Positions 1-8,037 of a DNA stretch of 42,527 nt are shown piece by piece. The notes under the pieces were generated by a model. The model saw only the letters and a program-made list of their open reading frames with translations, searched no databases and was not told where the DNA came from. Numbering within the stretch: position 1 is the stretch's first letter; each line of letters starts with the position of its first letter. The stretch spans positions 1 to 42,527 of the forward strand of contig CAITND010000033.1 of assembly GCA_903893625.1 (NCBI GenBank). The letters are read 5' to 3'. The translations under genes and the position numbers were made by a program. Source of the stretch: an uncultured Oscillatoriales cyanobacterium (GTDB lineage Bacteria > Cyanobacteriota > Cyanobacteriia > Cyanobacteriales > Microcoleaceae).

Positions 1-372
1 AATCCTTGACTTCTTTTAAATTTTCTATTAAACTTGTTAGCATCTTTTTTTAGAAAAAAATGGCGATCGCTTTTCATTTTATCAGGCTGCGATCGCCATG
101 ACTTTACTCTTTCTGACCCGACTTTGAAACAGCCCTGCCCCTAACCCCACACCCCACATCCCATACCCTTCTTCACCCCACACCCCATACCCCCCTGATG
201 GGTTACTCCCTGCTCCCCAAATCCTCAAGATCGAGGGAAGATAAAAGCATAAAGAAGTGGTTAAGTCTTATGTACATCTACCTGAACCGCTTCTCGACCG
301 TGCATCGTCCAGAGTGTGATCAGGTTCTAACAACCCTGTGATCCTCTGTTCCGTTCAATTAAAGCATCTATT
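1..372. other. Gene-free left edge with hairpin and C-rich repeat
   Basis: I see no convincing gene in this stretch. It holds a perfect inverted repeat around HIP1 octamers (60-99), half of a dispersed repeat (TTGAAACAGCCCTG, 124-137), and a C-rich tract of short direct repeats of the type CACCCCAC/CATACCC (about 138-200). The remainder, roughly 200-372, is the upstream region of the small secreted peptide and shows no clear promoter match. Confidence 0.5.
60..99. terminator. HIP1-containing hairpin, possible terminator
   Basis: ATGGCGATCGC at 60-70 is exactly complementary to GCGATCGCCAT at 89-99, giving an 11-bp stem with an 18-nt loop. Each arm carries a HIP1 octamer. An A-rich run precedes it (T-rich when read on the minus strand), so it could end a minus-strand or left-hand transcript, but no gene is visible beside it to confirm that. 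Confidence 0.4.
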
Positions 373-396
373 TTGATCACCATCAGGGGCCATTTG

Positions 397-594
397 ATGA
401 AAAATATTATTCTTGTTTTAGGACTGGTTGCGTCTACAAGTTTCACCGTGTTCTCGGTTGCTTCTGCTCATGCAGTCCCGTCCAAATCTGAGGTTAATCA
501 AACCCAACTAGACCGTTGGACAACACTGAATGATTACACAGGAAATAACGAGGATGGAGATACAGAGAAGATCGAGACTAAAAAATCTAAATAA
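397..594 (+). CDS. Small secreted peptide, function unknown
   Basis: This encodes a 65-residue protein with a lysine at position 2, a hydrophobic stretch (about residues 3-24) and an Ala-His-Ala-type region that fits a signal peptide cleavage site. The mature part is short, polar and acidic, and ends in a Lys-rich tail. I chose ATG 397 over an upstream in-frame TTG at 373 because AGGGGC lies about eight bases upstream and the signal peptide then starts properly. There is no recognisable domain. It is not obviously part of an operon: the next gene is convergent on the minus strand. It could be an exported peptide or a spurious short ORF with a signal-like start; the signal peptide favours the former. 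Confidence 0.5.
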   Translation: MKNIILVLGLVASTSFTVFSVASAHAVPSKSEVNQTQLDRWTTLNDYTGNNEDGDTEKIETKKSK

Positions 595-611
595 ACCCTG
601 TTAACGTCTTG

Positions 612-1652
612 CTAACGCCAATGGACTCCCACACCAATGCGATCGCCACCTTGCTGTTTAGCCTCCTGTAGAGCTTCTTCGGCAACGGTAATCAAAGGAT
701 GTGGGGGTAATTCCGGCACGGGAATAGCTGTTGCTACCCCTAAACTCAGAGTTAGATAGGGACTGATCTCAGATTTAGGGTGAGGAATTTCCAATTGTTT
801 AATTTTAGCTCTAATTAACTTAGCAACTTCTATCGCCCCAGCCCTAGCCGTATGGGGTAACAAAATTGCAAATTTTTCCCCACTATAACGCCCAACTAAA
901 TCGGCCGGACGTTTAATACAATTGCCCATAGTTTGAGCAATATTTTGTAAACAGATATCTCCTTGATCATATCCATAAACTTCATTATAACCTTGAAACC
1001 CATCCACATCTGCAATAATTAAGGATAAATATATTCTTTCCCTGGCTAAACGTTGCCATTCTCTCAATAAATATTCATCGAAATAAAGACGATTTGCTAA
1101 TTGAGTTAAGGGGTCAAGCCGACTCAAATGGGTTAACTGTTCTGTTGTCGTTTGTAACTTTTGGCTGATTTGTTCAAGTTGATATTCAGCCTTTTGGCGA
1201 GCCACAACCTCCTGCTCTAACTGAATTAGGGATTCTGCTACGGCTTTCTTACTTTGATGATAATGCCGGATATTTTGAACTCTTAAAATAATTTCTTCAG
1301 GATAAAACGGTTTTCTAATATAGTCACAATGAAAGTCATTCTCCAAGGAAATCGAACAGCGATGCTCTGGAAATGAAATCAAGAAAAAAATAGTAATATT
1401 CTGTTCTTTCGTCCGGCAAAAGTTGAAAAAAAAGTCAAAATCAAAGTCGTGATTTTGGGGTTCTGAGCAATCCCAAAAAATAATATCAGGAACCTGGAAA
1501 TGTAATTCTTTTAAAGCTACAGACCCATTAAAAGCGGTTCTAATCTGATAATCTTGTTTACCTAAAATTCGAGATAAAATTTGTACATCCTGCTCATGAG
1601 AATCAACAATTAAGCAATCTAATACCGGAGGCACTTCGGGAGGCAAAATCAT
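612..1652 (-). CDS. Response regulator with degenerate GGDEF domain
   Basis: The protein has 346 residues. The N-terminal receiver domain (about 10-130) has the acidic start (VDSHE), the phosphoacceptor Asp61 in FWDCSEP and a conserved Lys in RKPF. A coiled-coil linker (about 133-175) leads to a diguanylate-cyclase-type domain starting at LDPLTQLANR. The signature reads SGEKF instead of GG(D/E)EF, so the first Gly is Ser and the fourth residue, normally Glu, is Lys. An RxxD product-binding site (RPAD) is intact five residues before the signature. Some families tolerate Ser at position 1, but Lys at position 4 makes cyclic-di-GMP synthesis doubtful. The protein may instead bind the nucleotide. 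It ends only 17 bases from the convergent small peptide gene. Confidence 0.88.
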   Translation of the reverse strand: MILPPEVPPVLDCLIVDSHEQDVQILSRILGKQDYQIRTAFNGSVALKELHFQVPDIIFWDCSEPQNHDFDFDFFFNFCRTKEQNITIFFLISFPEHRCSISLENDFHCDYIRKPFYPEEIILRVQNIRHYHQSKKAVAESLIQLEQEVVARQKAEYQLEQISQKLQTTTEQLTHLSRLDPLTQLANRLYFDEYLLREWQRLARERIYLSLIIADVDGFQGYNEVYGYDQGDICLQNIAQTMGNCIKRPADLVGRYSGEKFAILLPHTARAGAIEVAKLIRAKIKQLEIPHPKSEISPYLTLSLGVATAIPVPELPPHPLITVAEEALQEAKQQGGDRIGVGVHWR

Positions 1653-1903
1653 AGGTTTAATCAGATGGAATAGAGTTCAAAAACAGCAGTGTTGTGATTC
1701 AGCAAATGCCTGATCTTTAATGCTCATGAACTCATCGATAATCCAGAACTCCCTGATTGACCCTTAAGATTACACCCACGAACTCAGGATCAGGGAAAAT
1801 ATTAAAGCCGATCTTGATTTTATCCTTTTCGGGATCAGACAAATACAAAACCTCTGGTTGCTGCTAATCTAACGGGACATAGTGTGTATGAGGAAGTTAG
1901 AGA

Positions 1904-3190
1904 GTGACCGTCAAAATTCTGTCTTTGAGTAATGGTCATGGGGAAGATGCGATCGCTGTTCGGATTTTGCGAGAACTCCAACACCAACCCCAACCCCCAG
2001 AATTAGCAGCTTTACCCTTAGTGGGACTGGGACAAGCTTATCGTCAACTGGACAATGTTCCGATTATTGGTCAGGTAAAATCCCTACCCTCCGGGGGATT
2101 TATTTATATGGATAAACACCAACTCTGGCGGGATCTACAAGGGGGATTATTTCCCTTAATTATACAGCAATATCAAACAATTCGTCAATGGGTAAAACAA
2201 GGAGGGATAATTCTCGCCGTCGGGGATATTGTGCCTTTATTTTTAGCTTGGTTAAGCGGGGGAAATTATGCTTTTATCGGAACAGCAAAATCCGACTATT
2301 ATCTCAGGGATGAACAGGGAAAATTACCCTTAACCGGAATGTGGAAATGGTATAAATATTCTGATTCAATTTATTTTCCTTGGGAACGTTGGTTAATGAA
2401 TAATTCTCGGTGTTTAGGAGTATTTCCTAGGGATACTATAACAACTCAAACCCTACAAAAATATGGAATTCCAGCAATTGATTTAGGAAATCCCATGATG
2501 GATAATTTAGAACCCAATATTTATAATTATACTATTGATCAACTCCAGATTGAAACACAGCGATCGCTATTTATAACATTATTACCCGGTTCTCGCTCTC
2601 CCGAAGTTAATCGGAATTGGGATATAATCTTAAAAGGAGTAGATACAATTATTCAAAGCTCGATCCGATCAACAGAAAATCCGATCCCTAACTATCAAAA
2701 TTTGGTATTTTTAGCTGCGATCGCCTCTAGTTTAGATATACAACAATTTTGTCAATCTCTGTCGCTTCACCAATGGCAAGAAGCCCCAGATTTAAGATTA
2801 CCTAATATTAACTTTCCTTGGGGTCACGGAGAATTAATTTTTTCTCAAAAAAATGCTATATTAATCTTGACAAATCAAGCATTTAGTGATTGTTTAGCTT
2901 TAGGGAATATTGCGATCGCTATGGCCGGAACTGCAACAGAACAATTTGTCGGTTTAGGGAAACCAGCGATCGCAATTCCGGGCGAGGGGCCACAATTTAC
3001 CCCCACCTTTGCTAATAATCAACAACGTCTATTAGGGCGGTCATTAATTATAGTAGAAAATCCCACAGAAATTCCTGAAATATTGCGATCGCTGCTTAAT
3101 TCCGATCAATTAAAATTAATAGCAGAAAACGGAAAACGTCGCCTCGGACAACCAGGTGCGAGTCGTCGCATTGCCCAATATCTACCGTAG
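1904..3190 (+). CDS. Lipid-A-disaccharide synthase-related protein
   Basis: This 428-residue protein resembles the cyanobacterial LpxB-related family (glycosyltransferase-B-like fold). The N-terminus reads SNGHGEDAIAVRI, typical of the first Rossmann domain. The C-terminal nucleotide-sugar-binding region includes LLPGSRSPEV near residue 227 and a later MAGTATEQFVGLGKPAIAIPGEGPQFTP-type segment. In this family the reaction is not established, and true LpxB activity should not be assumed. The start is GTG at 1904, with GAGGAAG about 10 bases upstream; the next in-frame ATG lies well inside the conserved part. The stop codon (3188-3190) sits inside the left arm of a MITE-like inverted repeat, so the element has supplied or replaced the natural 3' end. 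It stands alone between a minus-strand gene and the repeat-rich region. Confidence 0.8.
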   Translation: MTVKILSLSNGHGEDAIAVRILRELQHQPQPPELAALPLVGLGQAYRQLDNVPIIGQVKSLPSGGFIYMDKHQLWRDLQGGLFPLIIQQYQTIRQWVKQGGIILAVGDIVPLFLAWLSGGNYAFIGTAKSDYYLRDEQGKLPLTGMWKWYKYSDSIYFPWERWLMNNSRCLGVFPRDTITTQTLQKYGIPAIDLGNPMMDNLEPNIYNYTIDQLQIETQRSLFITLLPGSRSPEVNRNWDIILKGVDTIIQSSIRSTENPIPNYQNLVFLAAIASSLDIQQFCQSLSLHQWQEAPDLRLPNINFPWGHGELIFSQKNAILILTNQAFSDCLALGNIAIAMAGTATEQFVGLGKPAIAIPGEGPQFTPTFANNQQRLLGRSLIIVENPTEIPEILRSLLNSDQLKLIAENGKRRLGQPGASRRIAQYLP

Positions 3191-3277
3191 TAAGCCCTTC
3201 AGGGCTTAATCCATATTTGCTGGTAAATTTATTACTCATAATTAGGATTGATGAGTCAGCCCTGAAGGGCTTACTAC
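3187..3277. repeat. MITE-like element with 20-bp terminal inverted repeats
   Basis: GTAGTAAGCCCTTCAGGGCT at 3187-3206 is perfectly repeated in reverse complement at 3258-3277, making a 91-bp element. A third copy of the same 20-mer stands at 39190-39209, so this is a dispersed family. The left arm covers the stop codon of the preceding LpxB-related gene and the right arm abuts a NACHT-like gene fragment. It is too short to encode anything and was presumably mobilised in trans. Confidence 0.8.
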
Positions 3278-3519
3278 AAATAGGTAATAATCCCCAATAT
3301 ATCGCAGAAATCTGGCTCAAACAAACAGGTAAAAGCCTCACGATTGACGAACTCACCCAACAGAAAGAACGGATTTGGTTATTGTTGGATGGGTTGGATG
3401 AAATGACATCAAGGGTGGAAATGCGCCATGTTTCGACACTGTTGGGGGGATGGGTGGTAGAGCAAGTTGAGTTATTTATCCGTCGTTCGTTTGGGGAAGA
3501 TAACCGCGATCGCCCCTGA
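3278..3519 (+). pseudogene. NACHT-type NTPase fragment (Walker B region only)
   Basis: An open frame of about 80 codons reads out of the MITE-like repeat. It contains ERIWLLLDGLDEM, a typical NACHT/STAND Walker B motif, preceded by a short helix-rich stretch. No Walker A, sensor or C-terminal repeat region is present and no proper start exists, because the only ATG in frame lies inside the repeat at 3217. A full protein of this class is several hundred residues long, so this is an internal remnant. A complete relative (a membrane NACHT protein) lies 700 bases away on the other strand, but the two Walker B segments differ enough that this need not be a copy of it. Confidence 0.6.
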
Positions 3520-3567
3520 AACGACTAAAATAGAATCACAGAATTACAGACTAAGGCTAACTGTTCT

Positions 3568-3771
3568 ATGCCCGAAATTATCGAAATTCCCCTAGAACTG
3601 ACTCGCTTTCAACTGTCGCCAGCAGTTCAATCCCGTTTGCAATTTCTCTTAGATCGTCAGGATGAAGGCTACACCCTATCTCAAGCAGAACGACAGGAAG
3701 CCGAGGGTCTGGTTGAATTGGTAGAATTTTTATCATTGCTACAGTTACGTTCAACACGAGTGAGCCAGTAA
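3568..3771 (+). CDS. Small hypothetical protein upstream of HNH endonuclease
   Basis: A 67-residue, acidic, helical protein rich in Gln, Glu and Leu with no recognised domain. It ends six bases before the ATG of an HNH endonuclease, which implies cotranscription. Small helical partners of this kind are common upstream of stand-alone HNH genes in cyanobacteria and may act as antitoxin- or immunity-like proteins, but nothing in the sequence proves that. ATG 3568 has no strong ribosome-binding site (ACTAAGGC lies about 12 bases upstream). An opposite-strand open frame over the same bases lacks any protein-like signature, so I prefer this strand. Confidence 0.6.
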   Translation: MPEIIEIPLELTRFQLSPAVQSRLQFLLDRQDEGYTLSQAERQEAEGLVELVEFLSLLQLRSTRVSQ

Positions 3772-3777
3772 TTATCA

Positions 3778-4221
3778 ATGACAACGATTCCAGCCACTCT
3801 CCGTCGATGGGTGATTCAACGAGCTAATAATCGCTGTGAATATTGTGGCATATCTCAGATCGGTCAAGTCGCTACATTTCACATCGACCATGTTATTCCT
3901 GTTGTTGCGGGTGGCGAAACGACAGCAGAAAATTTAGCACTTGCCTGTGTTTCTTGTTCGCTTCGGAAGGGCGCACGGCAGAAAATTGAAGATGCAGAAA
4001 CGGGTGAAGTTGTCTATATTTTTAATCCTCGTCAACAGAGATGGAATGCTCACTTTGCTTGGAATGGCGTGGAAATGATCGGGTTAACGGCGATCGGTCG
4101 AGCAACGGTGCAAGCTCTTGATTTGAATCGGTCAACTATGTTGGCAATTCGGGCAGAAGAGGAATTACGGGGTCGTCATCCACCCCCAGAAGATATCAAT
4201 CCCGTAGACCCTAACTTGTAG
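3778..4221 (+). CDS. HNH endonuclease
   Basis: The protein has 147 residues. The N-terminal HNH domain spans about 18-65 with zinc-type pairs C20-x2-C23 and C57-x2-C60, the catalytic-type motif IDHVIP (His38), and Asn52 in TTAENLALAC. HNH proteins are metal-dependent nucleases; this one is of the small stand-alone type (McrA/5-methylcytosine-like or homing-like), and its DNA target cannot be told from sequence. The C-terminal 80 residues (FNPRQQRWNAHF onward) are typical of the cyanobacterial version. It follows the small protein at 3568 by six bases. It could be part of a defence or toxin module given the neighbouring NACHT and toxin genes, or simply a solitary HNH gene. Confidence 0.85.
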   Translation: MTTIPATLRRWVIQRANNRCEYCGISQIGQVATFHIDHVIPVVAGGETTAENLALACVSCSLRKGARQKIEDAETGEVVYIFNPRQQRWNAHFAWNGVEMIGLTAIGRATVQALDLNRSTMLAIRAEEELRGRHPPPEDINPVDPNL

Positions 4222-4254
4222 GTAATTATTGAAGAACTTCTGCATTTTATTTAT

Positions 4255-6384
4255 TTACTCGTTGGATTCTAATGAGGCAAAATGGTCTAACAGCAGTCGA
4301 TGGATGAAAATGTAGCCGCCGCCGACTTTATGTAAAAACATACGTTCAGTAGCATAGTTAAGAAAACGAGCATAGTTCCAAGGAATGTATCCACGTAAGC
4401 AAAAAATCAATCTCAAAGATAAGTGCTGAATGCAACCAGGAAGACCTTGTAATAAGCCAAATGTTAAACCAAGTAACCCTGCTTTTAGTAGAGGAATATT
4501 AGTAATTGTTGCAAAAGCAATCATTCCTGCAAACCCTATACCAGAGAGTAATAATCCGTTTGTAAGAGACTGCCATATACCTTGATTGACTGTTAGAGTT
4601 CTATCCAAATTACTACCAGATGAGCCGACTACAAAAAATATAGCATAAGTTATAATTGATAATACAAATCCCTGAAATAAACCTATCATTATACTTGAAA
4701 CTGTAAATAAAAAAGCTCCTGCAATTGTGATGCTATAAAAATATTTTCTTGATTTCTTTATTGACCATTGAATAGTTTCCAAACTTTGTATCTGTTGATT
4801 GTGTATTCCCCAAGTGAAACCAGTAAGTATAGAAATCAATAAAAATGCTATTATTATATCTTTTGAGAATCCCGCAATCATACTAAGAATTAATGACATA
4901 ATTACACCCATAGATAGACCATGAAGCATTGCATATATGATTCTATCCATTTGGCTATTCGTATGACTAATATTGATTCTTTCAACTAGAAATATAGTGT
5001 TAGATTCTTTGCGAAGTTGCTTTGCTAACCAGACCAACCAACGAATAATTTGTTCTTTTGAATATTTACAATTCTGTTGACGACGCTCAAGCATTTTTTG
5101 TATATATTTATCGAATAAATGTTTGCGTTTCTGTTTTAAAGGCATTTGCAGCAACTCTGCAACGGATATTTGATCATAAGCAATTGCAATGACTGAAAGC
5201 ATCAAAGGAGTTTGAGTCAATTTTTGCAGCACATTATCATTTATCCACGCTGCTTTTAAGCCTTGCAAATTATTGCCAGCCTTTTCAAAATAATCATTAA
5301 TTTGTTCTGGCGTTAAGTCTTCAATAAAAATAGCTCCTTGAAATTGGAACCGATTGGAAAGAGCTTCGTAATCTTTGATCCGACTACAAACAATCATTTG
5401 GGTAATGCCATGCGATTGTTTAAAATTATTGATAGCAATTGCACAATCGTTGCGTCGTTCTTCGCCAACCTCATCTAAACCATCTAAAAGCAACAATAAT
5501 TCTTCGTTTTTAATCCAATTATAACCTATTTTCTGAGGAATTTGATATCTACTATCCAGTTCTTCTACCAGCCATTCAGCAATAGTTTGCTTTTTCGTCG
5601 CAGCCCAAGAAGAGAGGTTGAAAACCACAGGGATAGGAAGAGTAATATCTTGTGCAGCACGGTCAATTAACTCGCTGGCTATTTCTAGTAAAGTGGTAGT
5701 TTTGCCAGCACCAGGAGCGCCTAAAATTAGTAACGTGCAAGCTTTCCCCATTTTGTCGAATTGATCGATCGCCTTTGTACCCTTGGGCAAACTTCTTCGA
5801 GGCTGTTCGGGAGTCTCCCAATCTAACTGCACTGCGTCCAATCGTTCTTCTAAGCCTAATTCAATTCGCGCCCGATTAGATAATGAACCTTCCAAGACAC
5901 CTTTAACCCAGTAATTTTTTACCTTATTGAGTAACGCTTGACGATTCTTGTACTCTTGGGGGCTTAGTCCTGTTATAGTATTAGCAGGTATGGCGATGTT
6001 GGTTTGCCGCATTTTCAAGAAAGCCATTAGCGTTGGCAGCAATGTTCCCATCACAAACAACAATAAAGAAGCGTAGCCTACATACTGAGACAATTCGCTC
6101 GGCAAATGACTGCCCTTGAGCAATCCAAAAAGTACAACACTGCCAATAACAGGCGGTAAGCCAACCACCCAATCGCGGTTAGTCGTTTCTGAACTTCTCT
6201 GAGTTCCACTAGACTGAGTGCTAAAAAAAGCAATTCCCGCTACAGACCCTACTGTTACCCAAAAAAACGCTTCTTGCGGAATAGGCAGGTCAGATTTTCC
6301 GGGCATTTGATTAATTCCCCAACACATCAGACCATTTAGGGCTGTGGTCGCTAGGGCTGGTAGGCAAGCAATCAGCTTTTGCAT
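4255..6384 (-). CDS. Membrane-anchored NACHT-domain NTPase (STAND family)
   Basis: The protein has 709 residues. The N-terminal 125 residues hold about four membrane segments. The NACHT domain has Walker A GAPGAGKTT (222-230), Walker B LLLLLDGLDE (296-305), a sensor-like segment IVCSR (331-335) and the LTPEQINDYF region. From about 480 to 670 there are several further hydrophobic segments, and the protein ends in a short soluble tail. NACHT/STAND ATPases oligomerise on sensing a ligand and trigger an effector; several bacterial members are anti-phage. Here the effector could be the membrane region itself, which is inference. Recognisable sensor repeats (LRR, WD40 or TPR) are absent. It sits alone on the minus strand and starts at ATG 6384, within 30 bases of a broken plus-strand gene. 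Confidence 0.82.
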   Translation of the reverse strand: MQKLIACLPALATTALNGLMCWGINQMPGKSDLPIPQEAFFWVTVGSVAGIAFFSTQSSGTQRSSETTNRDWVVGLPPVIGSVVLFGLLKGSHLPSELSQYVGYASLLLFVMGTLLPTLMAFLKMRQTNIAIPANTITGLSPQEYKNRQALLNKVKNYWVKGVLEGSLSNRARIELGLEERLDAVQLDWETPEQPRRSLPKGTKAIDQFDKMGKACTLLILGAPGAGKTTTLLEIASELIDRAAQDITLPIPVVFNLSSWAATKKQTIAEWLVEELDSRYQIPQKIGYNWIKNEELLLLLDGLDEVGEERRNDCAIAINNFKQSHGITQMIVCSRIKDYEALSNRFQFQGAIFIEDLTPEQINDYFEKAGNNLQGLKAAWINDNVLQKLTQTPLMLSVIAIAYDQISVAELLQMPLKQKRKHLFDKYIQKMLERRQQNCKYSKEQIIRWLVWLAKQLRKESNTIFLVERINISHTNSQMDRIIYAMLHGLSMGVIMSLILSMIAGFSKDIIIAFLLISILTGFTWGIHNQQIQSLETIQWSIKKSRKYFYSITIAGAFLFTVSSIMIGLFQGFVLSIITYAIFFVVGSSGSNLDRTLTVNQGIWQSLTNGLLLSGIGFAGMIAFATITNIPLLKAGLLGLTFGLLQGLPGCIQHLSLRLIFCLRGYIPWNYARFLNYATERMFLHKVGGGYIFIHRLLLDHFASLESNE

Positions 6385-6408
6385 AAGTGCCAGAGGACTA
6401 CTGAGTGA

Positions 6409-6897
6409 TCTTTTTCATGCTACAACAACAAAGCAGAAAAGCGAAGCCTAACTACGGCCCCCATCAACCTCGCCCAACTCCCCCAACTCCTGCAAACCCA
6501 ACTCACCGAAACCAACCTCCACCAAACCCTCCAACTCCTCTGCATCGACGGCAGCAAATTCGATAACCGCGATCACCCCGCCACCGACATCTACCTGCAA
6601 CTCGTCAAAAAACACCACTGTCCCAAATCCACTGAAGGCACACCCCGCACCCTCACCGAACTCAAAATCTACTGGCAACTCCTAGACTGGGAAAAACACC
6701 CCATCCTCATTTTCTACGAAGAGGCGAAACCCCAAGGTTTTAGCCCAACTTTTCTCGATTCTCTCACTCGCTTCGACGCTACAATCTGCGTTATTACCGA
6801 CTCACCCTATCCCACCATTCCCACTTTTTCACCCCAAGACCCGCACCTGATTCAAACTATTATTACTTGGTTGCAACGGACTATTTTAGAAACGTGA
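6409..6897 (+). pseudogene. 5'-truncated gene, copy 1 of a duplicated fragment
   Basis: The frame is open from just after TGA (6406-6408) to TGA at 6895-6897 but has no ATG, GTG or TTG near its beginning. The deduced C-terminal 145 residues are protein-like: a helical Leu/Gln-rich start, then DWEKHPILIFYEE, FSPTFLDSLTRFDATICVITD and a C-terminal helix ending WLQRTILET. I do not recognise the domain; the alternation of hydrophobic strands with short helices suggests a small alpha/beta domain. The last 243 bases are duplicated without any indel at 7440-7682. Its 5' end stops next to the start of the divergent NACHT gene, so the missing part may have been lost when that gene arrived. Confidence 0.6.
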
Positions 6898-6940
6898 AGC
6901 TGTAACTAAGCTAGAATATAAGTAACCTCAAAAAAAAGCC

Positions 6941-7150
6941 ATGACTGAAATTACCCTAGACGAAACTAAACTCAAAGAATTGCTCAAAACAGCTATTTTT
7001 GAGTTGGTGCAAGAAGAAAAAGAAGTATTTTCCGAACTTTTTGCCGAAGTCCTACAAGATATCGGAATGGAAAATGCGATTAAAGAAGGCGAAAATACTG
7101 AAGTAGTCAGCCGCGAGGAAATTTTCAAAATTCTGCATAGAAAACCATGA
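6941..7150 (+). CDS. Antitoxin of a RelE/ParE-type toxin-antitoxin pair
   Basis: A 69-residue acidic helical protein (many Glu, with segments KLKELLKTAIFEL and EEIFKILHRK). Its stop overlaps the ATG of the downstream toxin by four bases (ATGA), the usual translational coupling of type II toxin-antitoxin operons. The sequence is like the small cyanobacterial antitoxins that precede RelE/ParE toxins; no classical RHH or HTH DNA-binding domain is evident, so autoregulation cannot be inferred. Start ATG 6941 is the only good one. The pair lies exactly between two copies of a broken gene, which points to insertion or duplication. Confidence 0.75.
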   Translation: MTEITLDETKLKELLKTAIFELVQEEKEVFSELFAEVLQDIGMENAIKEGENTEVVSREEIFKILHRKP

Positions 7151-7413
7151 ATATTGAATTTAGAAAGAGTTTTGAAAAGGATTTGAGCGAGATTCTTGAT
7201 CCCAACTTGTTGCCAAGAATTCAGGAAGTTATTGAACGGGTTGAGCAAGCAGAAAAATTGAGTGAAGTTAGCAATCTAAAAAAACTAAAAGGTGAGGCAG
7301 ACTACTATCGCATTAGAGTAGGGGATTACCGAATCGGTATTAAATTTAATGATAGTGTCGTCTCTTTCATCAGGGTATTGCATCGGAAAGAGATTTACAG
7401 ATACTTTCCCTAA
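7147..7413 (+). CDS. RelE/ParE-family toxin
   Basis: An 88-residue basic protein with the RelE/ParE fold pattern: FRKSFEKDLSEI at the start, a central helical stretch, then LKGEADYYRIRVGDYRIGIKF and a C-terminal VLHRKEIYRYFP. The family contains ribosome-dependent mRNA interferases (RelE) and gyrase poisons (ParE). The terminal H-R-K-x-x-Y-R segment and the RIRVGDYRIGI core are closest to the RelE-like cyanobacterial group, but the target cannot be fixed from sequence. The start overlaps the antitoxin stop by four bases. Length and motifs are complete, so the toxin is probably intact. Confidence 0.82.
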   Translation: MNIEFRKSFEKDLSEILDPNLLPRIQEVIERVEQAEKLSEVSNLKKLKGEADYYRIRVGDYRIGIKFNDSVVSFIRVLHRKEIYRYFP

Positions 7414-7433
7414 TGGGCATCTCGAAAAATTAA

Positions 7434-7682
7434 GATATTACCGACCTCAAAATCTACTCTTCACTCCTAGACTGGGAAAAACACCCCATCCTCATTTTCT
7501 ACGAAGATGCGAAACCCCAAGGTTTTAGCCCAATTTTTCTTGATTCTCTCACTCGCTTCGACGCTACAATTTGCGTTATCACCGACTCACCCCATCCCAC
7601 CATTCCCACTTTCTCACCCCAAGATCCGCACCTGATTCAAAATATTATGACTTGGCTACAACGGACTATATTAGAGGCATAA
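7434..7682 (+). pseudogene. Copy 2 of the duplicated gene fragment
   Basis: Bases 7440-7682 repeat 6655-6897 at a constant offset of 785 with no indels and roughly 90 percent identity by eye. The stop codon changed from TGA to TAA. Most differences are silent or conservative (for example EEAKPQ to EDAKPQ), suggesting that the copies diverged while still under, or soon after, coding constraint. The frame is open only from 7434 and has no start. The block between the copies contains the toxin-antitoxin pair. Confidence 0.7.
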
Positions 7683-7742
7683 AACCATCCTCAATCCAAA
7701 AATTTAAGATAAAATATCGGAAAACCCTAAGCGTAACGAACA

Positions 7743-7899
7743 ATGACTCCAGCCAGCTATCAACTTTCCCTGAACTTTGAGCAAGTTTTAGCCTTGGTCA
7801 AACAACTGCCATATCCAGAAAAATTGCTGTTAAGCCAAGAACTTGAAAAAGAAGTATTAAATAGCCAATTAACAGCCCTTTTAGAGTCTTTCAAAACTA
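7743..7899 (+). pseudogene. N-terminal remnant of a cyanobacterial antitoxin
   Basis: The first 52 codons from ATG 7743 resemble the N-terminus of small cyanobacterial type II antitoxins (SLNFEQVLALVKQLPYPEKLLLSQEL then a Leu-rich helix). After about codon 52 the frame continues to 8051, but that part is antisense to a VapB-like remnant and has no protein character. The natural C-terminus and any toxin partner are missing. The junction lies around 7888-7899. Confidence 0.5.
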
Positions 7900-7993
7900 A
7901 AGCAAAATCAATCAGTTCTTTTTCTGTCTTGAAATTGGTTAAACTGAATGCTTCTTTAACCAATTCTTCGTTAAGTTCAATGGAAGTTTTCAT
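7888..7993 (-). pseudogene. VapB-type antitoxin N-terminal remnant
   Basis: Read from ATG 7993, the first 35 residues (MKTSIELNEELVKEAFSLTN then FKTEKELIDFALVLK) match the ribbon-helix-helix VapB/DUF2191 antitoxin pattern: beta strand, EELVKEA helix, T-x-K-T-E-x-E-L turn, and AL helix. Beyond that the frame reads antisense through the convergent antitoxin remnant. No VapC toxin gene follows. A deletion has therefore joined the front halves of two different antitoxin genes head to head. Confidence 0.55.
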
Positions 7994-8037
7994 AGTTAAC
8001 GACTCATTTTTTCATGCTCTGATTAATTATGGCGTAA

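Noticed and set aside
3578-3784. Minus-strand open frame opposite the small protein before the HNH gene
   Set aside because: The plus-strand gene is spaced correctly for an operon with HNH and looks more like a real small protein.
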